Assembly (NCBI GenBank): GCA_009760855.2
Contig: WPIO01000024.1
Location: forward strand, 2,951,001-3,015,000
Source: Cristatella mucedo
Taxonomy: Eukaryota > Bryozoa > Phylactolaemata > Cristatellidae
Length of the DNA stretch: 64,000 nucleotides
Direction of reading: 5' to 3'
Shown: positions 32,380 through 42,262 of the stretch, piece by piece
Position numbering within the stretch: the first letter of the stretch is position 1
How the letters are laid out: each line of letters opens with the position of its first letter
The notes under the pieces: model-generated
Told to the model about the DNA's origin: nothing
Seen by the model: only the letters and a program-made list of their open reading frames with translations
Databases searched by the model: none
Translations under genes and position numbers: made by a program

Positions 32380-33880
32380 ATAATAATAATGAACTAGATA
32401 CGGCTTCCTCAGAGAACTCAATCTCTTTCTAGGCGTTTTACATTGGCAGCAAATGGAAACGTGATTGAAGAGTGAGTGGTATCATGCTTGAGAAACAACA
32501 TGTATAACATGATTAGGGGTGACGTGCACAGGATCAGCATGAAAGTGTGGTTAGTGGCAGCACGCATAGTGTCAGCACCCATAAGCACATTAAGGACGAA
32601 TCACAGGGACCCACTAAATTCTGTCCTTACCTAGGTGTGTTTTTTAGTTTTTTTTTAAATGTGGTCAAGTCAGAGGATGTTCTGACGCAAGCCGGGAGGG
32701 ATTTCCAGGCCTTGTGAGCATACGAACTAAATGCACGGTCTCCAAAGGGTTTGAGGTTTGTACGAGGTATTGGTATACTGTTGGATTCCGAAAATAAGGT
32801 GGTACGATTCTTGGCCTGGTGTGGAAGTATGTCTGAGAGATAGGCTGGAGCCGAAAAATGAAGTGACCAAAAATTTAGCGACAAAATCTTGAAGTCGATC
32901 CGTTGCTTGACCGGTAGGCAGTGCAAGTCGGCGAGAAATGGTGGGATGTGGTAACAGCGACGCTCACGACTGACAAACCTAGCTTCGGAATTTTGCACCA
33001 TCTGGAACTGTCCGATTGCACTGGCTGGTAGGCCAGCAAGCAGTGAGTTACAGAGGTCAAGACGGAATGTCACAAATGCACGGACAAACTTAGTCGTGGT
33101 ATCCTTATCTAAACAAGCCCGAATTTTAGCAATGTTCTGTAGCTGAAATAGAAAGACTTGATTGTGGAGCTGATGTGTTCGTCTAATGAGAGGTCACTTT
33201 GGAACGTGACCCCTAGATTTCGCAACTGATTCGACAAGAGATATGCTGGCAGAGCCAATTATGAGCTTCAGACTTTCCCATTTCTGAATCACACTTGGTT
33301 TGCCCATAACTAGTAAGGTAGTTTTAACATCCTTTTTTTAGAAAACTTGCTACCATCCGTGTGCGGATGTAATCGATACATGCCTCAAGTGAGTTGGGAG
33401 AATTGGTGGTGCTCGAAGGCTGGGAGGGATCAAAGCAAAGGTACAACGGAGTATCATTCGCATAGAATTGAAAGCCTAGAGTGTGCATGGAAATCAGATC
33501 AGCAAGAGGGATAGTATAAACCGTGAAAAGAACCGGATCTAGCACGGAGCCCCGAGGTACCCCATTATTCAGAGGTACCTCGGATGATATTTGTCTATTC
33601 ACATCAATACTCGGGAGTCTCCCACTGAGATAGGACCTGAACCACAGCAGAGAAGTGCCAGTGATGCCCAGGCGAGATGAAGGGCACTCTAGAAGAGCTT
33701 TGTGATCGATCGTATCAAAAGCTGCCGAAAGATTGAGCAAAACAAGCAGAGACACTCGACCTGTGTCTGCATTTCCAAGTAGGTCGTTGTACACCCTAAG
33801 CAATGCTGATTCTGTTGAGTTATTAGTTCTAAAGCTAGACTGAACTTATTGGCAAGGTTTGAAGAAATAAAGTGTAGTAG
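32380..33880 (-). mobile_element. LINE-A, best copy: RT domain to 3' end
   Basis: Minus strand. The reverse transcriptase frame at 33324-33803 shows NSTESALLRVYNDLL, motif A LSAAFDTIDHKALL, LLWFRSYLSGRLPS, motif B NGVPRGSVLDPVLF and motif C FYANDTPLYLCF. There the usual D-D pair has become N-D, so the enzyme would be inactive. The C-terminal frame at 32627-33073 has FRLDLCNSLLAGLPA, FLADLHCLPVKQRI and FGDRAFSSYAHKAWKSLP. Then come the 3' UTR, hairpin and ATT tail. 5'-truncated before the fingers; the endonuclease and any ORF1 are missing. Assigned to the CR1/L2/Jockey-like group by these motifs. Confidence 0.92.
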
Positions 33881-33959
33881 ACCACTGTGCTTAAGGTGCT
33901 ATGTCTTGAGTCGTGCATTTAGAACACCGTAGAATGGGGCTTGCACTACTCAAACGTTA

Positions 33960-34900
33960 GCCCCAGTTACCGAACATAGTGACTCTGGAAAGCATAGGAA
34001 ATGTTGATAGCCGGTGCTTTTGCCGCCCACATGGTCGCTGATGGCTTGCACATCCAGCAAACTCACATTCAAACACGCTGCCCATTTATCTTAACTTACT
34101 TTAATCCTGACCCTTCTTTTATGTATGGTAGCCTTTTTCCGATGCGGCTCAGAGGAACAGGTTTAAAACCTTAAACAGCGGATCTAAAATATCGGATCCA
34201 CTTTCATGTTCAGAGCATTGCAAAAACTGGTGGCTTCAAAAATAGGCAAGAGTTCAACAGCCCAATCTTTCCCACTCAAGTGACATCAAGCCAAGGTTCG
34301 ATCATTTACATTATTCTTCAATCCTGGTCGGCGCCCTGCATCGCCTGCGGCTGGGCTCAGTTCAGCAGCTTGAGTTGTTCAATTCTTCAAATCACTCTGC
34401 CAAATTACATCACTGGCGTCACGGCTTTAGAGGCGTTCGGTCGAGCATCGAACGCACTTGCAGATGTCTTGACTTGTGACGGATTCGCGGTCAAACTTAA
34501 ATATACTGTCACTCCCCAGAAGCATTTTTTCGTACTCCCTGCCCCTCCTATGGGCTCTTCCACCACCCACATTTCATCTTCATTCTTTTCTTACACTAAA
34601 GTGGCCACTTTTGGTGAATGGGAATTCGGTGCGAATGCACCGTTGATATATATTACTGATGCTTTCACTGCCAGCATCGACGTTAAGTCATTTAAGGCTT
34701 AGCTAAATTCACATCCGTCCTTCTCGGCTGTAACGGTACCAATGTAAACTTATCTTATTTACCTGTGCCCTTAGGTGACCCAAGTGTGCATGATTCAGAA
34801 GAAGTAACCGAGCTGATTTCCAAAAACTGTGACTCCGAATTAATGGTCATCATTTTAAATGATTATATCTTAGGAATTTTCGTAAAATAGTCAGCCTAAG
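33960..34900 (+). pseudogene. Broken coding region of unknown type
   Basis: Coding-like sequence runs through three plus-strand frames. At about 34000-34165 it reads AGAFAAHMVADGLHIQQ... ...LFPMRLRGTGLK. At 34281-34702 it reads SSQGSIIYIILQSWS... ...LPNYITGVTALEAFGRASN... ...KVATFGEWEFGANAPLIY... ...IDVKSFKA. At 34690-34890 it reads LAKFTSVLLGCNGTNVN... ...DPSVHDSEEVTELISKN. Frame changes at about 34170 and 34690 suggest a decayed single ORF, or exons without introns (retrocopy). A good acceptor at 34280 (TCTTTCCCACTCAAG) would instead make the middle part a last exon. No family recognised. Confidence 0.5.
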
Positions 34901-35250
34901 TATTTGGACCTGTAACAAAAAAACCTTTACGTATTGGAAATATTTGTGTGAAATTAATATGACTCCTCGGAGAAGCAAAAGTTAATTTTCAGGCGGGCTT
35001 AATTTTGCATATTTCAAACGCTTAATAAAGGTGAATTCTGCTCGTGAAAGTTTACGTAAATTTATTGGGGTTAATTCTACCCTTAAATGTGTCCTGCATT
35101 GTGCTTTTATATGAGCCAGTTCAATATAAAGGCTTCTTGATTCAATAATAGCCAGCACATTAAAACAGATGATTGGCCAATGCCACTGCCTTGAATTGAA
35201 AAGAATGTAACCATATGTGTGCGTAAGAATACTTGAGATAAAATAATAAT
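34901..35250. other. No supported gene
   Basis: AT-rich spacer without recognised elements. Confidence 0.5.
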
Positions 35251-35254
35251 ATTA

Positions 35255-35800
35255 ATAATGCACTTGATAAAGTGCCCTCAGAGAACTCAATCTCTTTCTA
35301 GGCTCTTTACATTTGCTGCAAAGGGAAATGCAATTGAATGGTGAGTAAAATCATGCTTGAAAAACAAACAAAAAGAATAACATGGTCAGGGGTGACATGC
35401 ATGGGGTCAGCATGCAAACGTGGTTAGTGGCAGCATGCACAGTGTAAGCAAGTATAAGCACGTGAAAGACGAATCACAGGGACCCACTAAATGCTGTCCT
35501 AAATAGGTGTGTTTTTAAATTCTTTTTAAATGTGGTCAGTTCAGGGGATGTTCTGACGCAAGCCGGTAGGGAGTTCCAGGCTTTGGGAGCATACGAACTA
35601 AATGCACGGTCTCCAAAGAATTTGAGGTTTGTACGGGGTATTTGTAGACTGTTGGATACCAAAAACGGGTGGTACGATGCTTGGCCTGATGGGGGAGTAT
35701 ATCTGAGAGATAGGCTGGAGCCAAAGAATGAAGTGACCTAAAAGTGAGCGACAAAACCTTGAAGTCAATCCATTGCTTGACTGGTAGCCAGTGCAAAAAT
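35255..35800 (-). mobile_element. LINE-A 3' end
   Basis: Minus strand: FKVLSLTFRSLHSLAPAYLS, IPRTNLKFFGDRAFSSYAPK, ACVRTSPELTTFKKNLK, then the full 3' UTR and hairpin with an (ATT) tail at about 35250. Little decayed, but frame-broken near 35650. Confidence 0.9.
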
Positions 35801-36277
35801 ACTTGACTCTATTTTGTTTGAATAGAAATAGGTTATTATCTATGATGATTATAAATAATATATAGTCATGTCTTCTTGTAGTAAATTAAATTTACATATG
35901 TTTGCACAACACGAAATACAATTTCGGTTTGTTAACTACTGCTAAATTGATCGTACTAAATTTTTAAGGAAGTCTCACTTGCTGTATTGTTAAACAATCA
36001 TGTGATCTCAATTCCTTTACAGTTCAGATTTAGTCATGACAGACTTTAGCACTTTATCCCACAACAGCCCTTCAAACTGTATATTTTAATTTTTCCTCAC
36101 ACAAGTCAAACGCAAATTGTATTGCCTTTTATTACACTGCAAAACATTTTTGCGTGCTGCGGTAGGAATTTTTTTGCGACCCAGCAGTTTGTGTTACCAA
36201 CTAGGCTTCTTTAATCAAAATTGCATTCGCCCGAACAACATTTGATAAGCACGTACATCGTTACAGATCTTACTTAC

Positions 36278-36405
36278 GTTTCTGTGGCAGCATGATTTGA
36301 CTTTGCTTTTTTAAGGAGGCAGCACCATACTCCAGGTATGACAATAAAAAGTGTTACAACAGCCACTGATGAAGCGGATATTATGGCTATTGTAACGATG
36401 TCAGT
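36278..36405 (-). CDS. Transmembrane exon
   Basis: Minus strand: acceptor TTTCATGGTGATTTTAG, 42 codons, donor GAAAC|GTAAGT. The frame reads TDIVTIAIISASSVAVV, then TLFIVIPGVW, CCLL and KKAKSNHAATE. It is one hydrophobic span of about 24 residues followed by a cysteine pair and a basic stop-transfer KK-x-K, the standard plan of a type I single-pass protein. Phase 0 in, phase 2 out; the out phase fits 31272-31790 exactly. There is no start codon, so it would only be seen as an exon. The surface-receptor or adhesion role is an inference from topology alone. Confidence 0.65.
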
Positions 36406-36542
36406 CTAAAATCACCATGAAACAATTACTTGAGTCTTGGTGCACTATTAACAAAGTGTCCTTACTATGTAACATAATGCAATTAAGATAAGTTATTTCA
36501 CCAACAGAAGATGAGAGCAGCTCAAAATTAGTTCAAATATAC

Positions 36543-36653
36543 CATACTTGCTAAAACATTAAGGATCACAAAAGTTTCAATGCATCTTTCATAAAGCAAA
36601 TTAAACTCTTCAGTGCATATTTTACGAAAGTTTTTAGAGACAAAGTACCTTGT
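36543..36653 (-). CDS. Extracellular-side exon before the transmembrane exon
   Basis: Minus strand: strong acceptor (GTGTTTTGTTTCGCACAG), 37 codons TRYFVSKNFRKICTEEF... ...ERCIETFVILNVLASM, donor ATG|GTATAT (weak). Phase 0 at both ends, so it joins 36278-36405 directly. Two cysteines. A second frame is also open for part of its length, which lowers confidence. Confidence 0.4.
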
Positions 36654-36701
36654 CTGTGCGAAACAAAACACGTCACTGAAAATTTATATACAGTATCTTA
36701 C

Positions 36702-36773
36702 CTTTGCTGAGATTGCAGTGGTAATTTTTACCAAAAAATAATAGATATTGTGTTATGCTCTCCATATTATTTG
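36702..36773 (-). CDS. Possible alternative exon
   Basis: Minus strand: acceptor ATACTTTTCATTCTAAG, 23 codons NNMESITQYLLFFGKN... ...CNLSK with an NLS sequon, donor CAAAG|GTAAGA (strong). It accepts the phase of 37411-37454 but its end phase does not fit 36653 or 36405 without a different acceptor, so its place in the gene is unsettled. Confidence 0.3.
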
Positions 36774-36975
36774 CTTAGAATGAAAAGTATAATTCCTCAG
36801 CATGTTTCGTAATTTGTTCTCAATAGATACAGATATTTTCATTTGATAAGTCAGGACTAGGTACTAATTCTGGACTTAAGCACTTTCGTGAATTAGGTGC
36901 TATTTTTTAGTAAAGGCTCTGTGTGATACTGCGTAGAGTCAAAGCATCATATCCATAAGGGAGTGAATGTTCTAC

Positions 36976-37132
36976 CCCGAGAAGGCCTTTATAGAACTCT
37001 ACAATAAACTGTCGCCTGACGTCTGGTCTGGTGAGATGCGTACCTACGAAGTGGTCTGAGACTGAGACTGCAGAAATAAGAAGCCCGAAAATCGCAAGAA
37101 ATAACTTTATTAATCGCGCCACCAGTATAATC
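36976..37132 (-). CDS. Hydrophobic exon of the membrane-protein gene
   Basis: Minus strand: acceptor TTTAACAAAATTAG, one base, 52 codons IILVARLIKLFLAIFG... then LLISAVSVSDHFVG, THLTRPDVRRQF, VEFYKGLLG, donor GGG|GTAGAA in phase 0, which fits 36653. The frame continues open to a TAA at 36907. The first 25 residues could be a signal peptide or a membrane span followed by extracellular sequence. The upstream join needs phase 2, which no donor at 37411-37454 gives, so an exon is missing or this one is alternative. Confidence 0.4.
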
Positions 37133-37254
37133 CTAATTTTGTTAAAGTAAATCGCAGATCCTCAGTCATAGCTGCGCCAGATAAATTCGCGTTCACTCTA
37201 AGAACCAAGAATTGCATTCAGTCATGAATTTCGCACGATGAAATTTGGGGATCC

Positions 37255-37330
37255 ATAGTATAAAGCGCCTAGAAAGAGATTGAGTTATCTGAGGGCGCTT
37301 TATCAAGTGCACAATTAATATTAATATTAT
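37255..37330 (+). mobile_element. LINE-A 3' tip
   Basis: AAAGCGCCTAGAAAGAGATT and GAGTTATCTGAGGGCGCTTT followed by an ATT-like tail. Only hairpin and tail remain. Confidence 0.85.
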
Positions 37331-37410
37331 GTCAAAATGACGATCGATTTCACCGGCAGATTCCAGTGCTGAGTATGCTCCACTCCTATCCTGCAAGCCC
37401 AACGACTCAC

Positions 37411-37454
37411 TGATTATGGTTTTCGATGAGTATGTGTCAACAGCAGTCCCGATT
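37411..37454 (-). CDS. Short exon, membrane-protein gene
   Basis: Minus strand: acceptor TCAACTTCCCCGTTTAG, one base, 14 codons IGTAVDTYSSKTII, donor ATCA|GTGAGT. Both sites are excellent. The start phase accepts the two leftover bases of 39536-39642. The frame stays coding-like past the donor (SESLGLQDRSGAYS, ALESAGEIDRHFD) up to a LINE-A tail, so a longer form is possible. Confidence 0.45.
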
Positions 37455-38024
37455 CTAAACGGGGAAGTTGAATAGACTAATTTATTGGAGGAGTCGTGGA
37501 TTTAGCACCTAAAAAGACAATCTTAGCTACATTATTTAATATGACCGATGAAACTTCAATCAACGTCACACTTAATTCCATAGCTAGCATGAGTGACCTA
37601 AATTAGAGTGATAAAATGGCTTGGTTAATGTTAATACAGGTGCTGTAGGATTTTCGATTAAAACGAGGAAATGTTAAGCATTTTTACATTTTTTTGCCTC
37701 CCCGATCGAATTTATTTTAAGCTCTGTGGCTGAAAATAAGTTTTATAGTACTTGATAGTTTCATAATGCTATGCGGGAACAAGACCTCTTCTTAAGCACT
37801 TAACGTAGGCTTCAAAGAAAGATGTAAATTGTTTATAGTTATAAATGTGGCGCGCTACGTAACGCATAACCACAGAAATAACCATGCACACGTCGGAGCA
37901 AAGGCCGTGAGCAGCAGGTGAACTGCATCTTCTTTTTTAATTCATACTTTCAGGGGAAGTGAATGGGCTACGGCAGCAGCATAAGAGCTGAAGAGACATT
38001 GACTCCAAAGAACTTGAGACTTCA

Positions 38025-38334
38025 TGTAATGTAATGTATCTCCGTCAGTAACTCCACAAAGTCATAAAGACCATGTGGGTGTTCTGCAGGAGAGTTTTGT
38101 TTAGCGCACTCACAGCCTAAGCAGCTTTCGGTACGCATTCGGTAGCCAACAGACTTCGTCTCACGCAACAAAGAGAAAGTGGGAGGCATAGCAGAATCAT
38201 GAGAGCAGTTGAGGTAGTTAGTAGCATAGAAGTAGCAGTTCAGGACCGCTGAAAAAGATGTGCCATAGTCGGCAGTTGGAGTGTAGATGTGGTTGCGTAA
38301 GAATTGTGGAAGCGAGTTCCACAGTCTAGGAACT
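38025..38334 (-). mobile_element. LINE-B 3' end
   Basis: Tail ACATTACATTACATG on the minus strand, GAGTTACTGACGGAGATACA, then the C-terminal frame back to a stretch for RLWNSLPQFLRN. Good conservation; strongly 5'-truncated. Confidence 0.9.
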
Positions 38335-38415
38335 TAATGGTACAGCCGAGCGATTTGATTAAGAAGAGCATGAAGCTCGGAAATCTTGGGGAATCTCGAG
38401 GAACTATTTTAATAG

Positions 38416-38509
38416 GTAGGCCAGAGCCAGGGATTGTAGGGCCCAAGAGTGAGTGTCGGAGCCTTCAAGTAGACACTAGGGTTGATAAGGACCATAAATT
38501 TAAGTTAAC
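38416..38509 (+). CDS. Weakly supported exon
   Basis: Plus strand: acceptor GGAACTATTTTAATAG, two bases, 30 codons RPEPGIVGPKSECRSL... ...DKDHKFKL, donor TTAAC|GTAAGA. The opposite strand is also open here, so strand and reality are both uncertain. Confidence 0.22.
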
Positions 38510-38765
38510 GTAAGATAAGGCACAAGCGAAAAGTGAGCCTTTAACTTGCGTAGTTTAGATTATGCAAGCCGGTAGGTCTGCAAATATTTGAGGCACAATT
38601 CAGGGTGCTACAAAAACGGGTTAATCCTCTTCTGTTGCCCCTATGGCTTCCAGGCTGCGCTCTTTAAGAACGGCTACTCCTACTGTTCCAATCTACTTCT
38701 GCAGTAACTATGTTTGTTAGTAAGTAAATTGGTCAAAGTCTCTAACGTAGCACTTTCATTCCTTA

Positions 38766-38768
<3 letters not shown>

Positions 38769-38796
<28 letters not shown>
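38769..38796. repeat. (TA)n microsatellite
   Basis: TA run shortly before the minisatellite. Confidence 0.9.
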
Positions 38797-38804
<8 letters not shown>

Positions 38805-38891
38805 TTTTTATTTATTTTTGTTTATATATATATGTATGAGTGTGCGTGTGTCTGTGCGTGTGTCTGTGCGCGCGGGCGCGCGCGGGGCGCG

Positions 38892-39145
38892 GGTGTGTCT
38901 GCTTGCGTGTGTGTGTCTGCTTGCGTGTGTGTGTCTGCTTGCGTGTGTGTGTCTGCTTGCGTGTGTGTGTCTGCTTGCGTGTGTGTGTCTGCTTGCGTGT
39001 GTGTGTCTGCTTGCGTGTGTGTGTCTGCTTGCGTGTGTGTGTCTGCTTGCGTGTGTGTGTCTGCTTGCGTGTGTGTGTCTGCTTGCGTGTGTGTGTCTGC
39101 TTCCGTGTGTGTGTCTGCTTGCGTGTGTGTGTCTGCTTGCGTGCG
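38892..39145. repeat. 18-bp minisatellite, about 14 copies
   Basis: Unit GTGTCTGCTTGCGTGTGT in head-to-tail copies, nearly identical (one unit has CTTCCG). It is preceded by a GC-rich CGCGCGGGGCGCGGG patch. Because the unit length is a multiple of three and lacks stops, several frames on both strands stay open over it; those frames are not genes. Confidence 0.95.
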
Positions 39146-39535
39146 TGCTACAACCGTACAGCAATCGTGCCAGTCAAAACAAAGGGGAAGACCTTTTTCA
39201 AGTTTCAGATGTGGCTGAAGCATGCACTAGCATAGTATAATTGCACATTTCATTTTAATGCCATAAATTCATGTGATATTTCACTGCAATTTTTTCTCCA
39301 AAGGGTGGCATTCCAGTAGCTAGTGCTCTGTGCACTTCGAACTCTTTTCTTATCTCCCGAAGCGACCACTGAGGCTTCCCAGATTCCGCTTAGACACTCT
39401 AGCATGTGTATTAGAAGTGCAGCTGCAATGAACGTGACCGACTGGAACTCTCGGCTTCGTCTGCCTTTTTAAGCGATTGCCATTCATAAATTATTTTCTC
39501 CGTAATCATTTACTATAGAATAGTATGCATTTTAC

Positions 39536-39642
39536 CTGAATTTAAAGCTGACGGGCACGTCCGTAAGCTCGTAATGCGCCTTTCTATGCTCATTCACTAC
39601 GACGTGCTGGCGAATAAATTTTATAAAACTATATTTACGTTG
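39536..39642 (-). CDS. Exon, membrane-protein gene
   Basis: Minus strand: long pyrimidine tract and acceptor (TTTATTTTCTTATGAAAG), 35 codons QRKYSFIKFIRQHVVV... ...NEHRKAHYELTDVPVSFKF, donor TTCAG|GTAAAA, two bases over. The join to 37454 gives SFKFRIGTAVDTY with correct phase. The start is phase 0 and would accept the exon-like piece at 40805-40865. Basic and soluble-looking; no domain recognised. Confidence 0.5.
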
Positions 39643-39889
39643 CTTTCATAAGAAAATAAATAAATAAAACTTTGAACTAATATTTAAGTCTCTCCTAGGC
39701 CGATGCTGAACAGCAACATCCTGAGAGATAACTCTAGCAAGACTACCTAATGACTAACGTCTAGTTACATGTCGACGACATGAACATAATTGTGAAGTCT
39801 TCCTACTTTAGGCTACATAACAATGCTAAAGTTCGGTCTTATTTAGACAGAGACACCACGTCTTAATTATTCCACGCATGTTAACATCC

Positions 39890-40183
39890 TGCCTTGGCTT
39901 CTGTAACTCATTGCATGCTGGTCTACCGGTCTGAGCAATCAAGTTTTAACAGCTGGTGCAAAACTCAGCATCTGGGCTTGCCTGTCATGAGCAATGCTGT
40001 TGCAATACTACACCACTTCTCGCCGACCTGCACTGGCTCCTTGTCAAGCAATGCGTCTAATACAAGGTTATGTCACTCTATTTAAGGTCTCTATTCTTTG
40101 GCACCAGCCTACCGGTCAAATCTACTCCCCCACCAGGTTAAGCATCTTACCACCCACTTTTCTGAATCCAATCATTTACCTAG

Positions 40184-40215
<32 letters not shown>

Positions 40216-40540
40216 TATACTCTATAATATATATATATATATATATATTATATAATATTTATATACTATATAATATATGCATATACTATATAATATATAT
40301 ATACTATAATATATACAATATAATATATCTATATATATATATATATTCTGAACATCAAATCCTTTGGAGACCGTGCCTTTAGTTTGTATGCTTCCACAGC
40401 TTAGAAATCACTTCCGACTTGTGTCACAACATTCCCCGATTGACCACAGTTAAAAAGAAACCAAAAAAGCATACGCATATTACAGCATTTAGTGGGTCCA
40501 CACGATTCGTTCTTTATTTTCTTATGTTTGCTGACACTGT
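39890..40540 (+). mobile_element. LINE-A 3' part with an AT-rich expansion
   Basis: GCCTTGGCTTCTGTAACTC (cf. FRLDFCNSLL), CCTGCACTGGCTCCTTGTC, ACCAGCCTACCGGTCAAATC, then a TA-rich block at about 40170-40345, then the FGDRAFSLYA-like stretch and 3' UTR. The block interrupts the frame between NPI and the IPRTNL equivalent. Confidence 0.75.
40170..40345. repeat. TA-rich satellite-like block
   Basis: Imperfect TATA/TATAATATA array inside LINE-A; likely a microsatellite that expanded after insertion. Confidence 0.9.
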
Positions 40541-40640
40541 ACGATGCTTAGCCTGGTAGGGGACTAGATTTGATCGGCAGGCTGGAGCCAAAGAATGAAG
40601 GGACCTAAACGTGAGTGACAGAGTCTTCGGCAATGATTGC
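40541..40640 (-). mobile_element. LINE-A fragment
   Basis: GCTTAGCCTGGTAGGGGAC, TGGAGCCAAAGAATGAAGGG and CTAAACGTGAGTGACAGAG match minus-strand LINE-A C-terminal sequence; no 3' UTR adjoins. Confidence 0.6.
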
Positions 40641-40649
40641 TACTTGATA

Positions 40650-41350
40650 AGATTTCAGTTTTTAGCCCTCTCAGAGGCAGCCTCCTCGCTGCTTTTCAGT
40701 GGTAATGTGAAGTCTGTGATTTTGGCTGTGGCTCAGTCGTCGATAACCACGTCCGGCTGTAGTTGGCTTTCGCTGGTCTCAGCTCTCCTGTCAATGGCCT
40801 TCACCTGTAGCACGCGATTCGACAGGGCCTCAACTAAATGATTATGGACAAGGTCAGTGCTGACCCTAAACATCGGCAGCAGCATTTGCGGATTATTGCT
40901 AGTCTATCCAAAGGCTTAAGCAACTACTTCGTTTTGGGCATTGCACAATATTCTCCTTTAAAGCTCGCTTACGACCAGGGACTATTGATGGCTTACTGCC
41001 TCATATATCACTGTAGCACCTTTGCCTGTGGAAATTGAGCTTTGGTCCTCTCAATGTCTTCTGTTGTGAGCTATGAGTCGGTGTTGCCCTGAAAAGGAAC
41101 CATTCTCCTCACTGCGGTTGTACCATCCCGCTGCTGTATAAAGCTACCAGAATCTAATGGAGTCTTAGTTTTTATAAGCCTGCTTTCCGCATTCAGTTAT
41201 CAGTGAATGGAGAGTAGCTGCTGCAGAACACTGCTATCACGAGTGGCTTTTGTCTACGGGCAAATTTTCTCTGGCCACAGCATCTATCGACCTAAGGCGG
41301 ACTGATTATGACAGCAGCACCTAGGTAAAGAAAATCTGAGAACCGAGTAA
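40650..41350 (-). pseudogene. Broken coding block of unknown type
   Basis: Minus strand carries coding-like pieces separated by stops: NAESRLIKTKTPLDSG, SFIQQRDGTTAVRRMVPFQG, LTTEDIERTKAQFPQAKVLQ, then NNPQMLLPMFRVSTDLVHN, HLVEALSNRVLQVKAIDRR and TSESQLQPDVVIDD. At least three in-frame stops fall between pieces. Part of it (40805-40865) has an acceptor ATGTTTAG and donor CTACAG|GTGAAG that fit the exon at 39642 in phase. It could be an exon cluster of that gene or, more likely given the stops, a decayed mobile-element protein. Not identified. Confidence 0.4.
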
Positions 41351-42260
41351 TGGACCGATAGCCTGAACGTATAGGCAGAGGAGCCCGACCTGCGACTGGT
41401 TATGTCAACGTTACCACGCCACTCATGAAATTATCGCAGCTAGTCTGAAAGAAATGGAGTTCTACCCTTCCGTTTCAATCAAGTGACACAATAATTTAGA
41501 AATAATAAGCAGCTTAACACCGGTCACAGCAGAAGAGGAGCGGCAAAGATCGACCTAGATCCTATTTCCAGCGCCTTCTCGCACTTCTGAATCACAGCTC
41601 ACTCTTAAAAATGTACACTGGCCAGCGACATGCTCTGCTTTAGTAGAATCACATGCTCGAATAAATGGCATTGCTTCTGACTGTACACTAATTGCACAGG
41701 TAACTACGATCCCCATTTTGCCGAGAGGAACTCTTACAATGGTCGTGGAGCTACGTCATTAATTAATCTCAGCTCTGAATCCGTTATAGAGCATGTCTTC
41801 GTTTCATTTCAGTCAAGTTTATGTCCGTTTTTTCGAGCCTGAATATCATTTCAGACTGAGATCGCGACATTACTTACTTGGTGGCATTTAAAAGAGGCTA
41901 TTATCCAAAAATTATAACTTAAACGCTTCTTAGTCTACATGAGTTTTACTTAATCAGTTTATGTGTTATAAAATGATCGATAAACTAGCATTTGAAATTT
42001 TGGTAATTTTTCCCTGTCTGACTAGGCAAGAACAGAGTCTTCGCATTCTCATTTTCTTAAACTTTGCATGGCTATGGTTATGGAAGCTTTTCTACAAACC
42101 AAATGATTTAGATAAAGTAAATATGACCGCTAGCCACTTCAACAGCTTGATTCATTTAAAATAACACAAGCCTCGTGGTGTCATTTACGGTGGTTTTAAA
42201 TAGTCATTTTGTCTTCACAATCAAAAGGTATACATCGGTTATGTGTGCGGTCAATTAGAG
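41351..42260. other. No supported gene
   Basis: No clear exon or repeat. A plus-strand 67-codon frame at 41961-42164 lacks splice or codon-bias support. Confidence 0.45.
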
Positions 42261-42262
42261 AA

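Noticed and set aside
38766-39240. Long frames on both strands over the minisatellite
   Set aside because: They arise only because the 18-bp unit is stop-free; no start, splice or codon-bias support.
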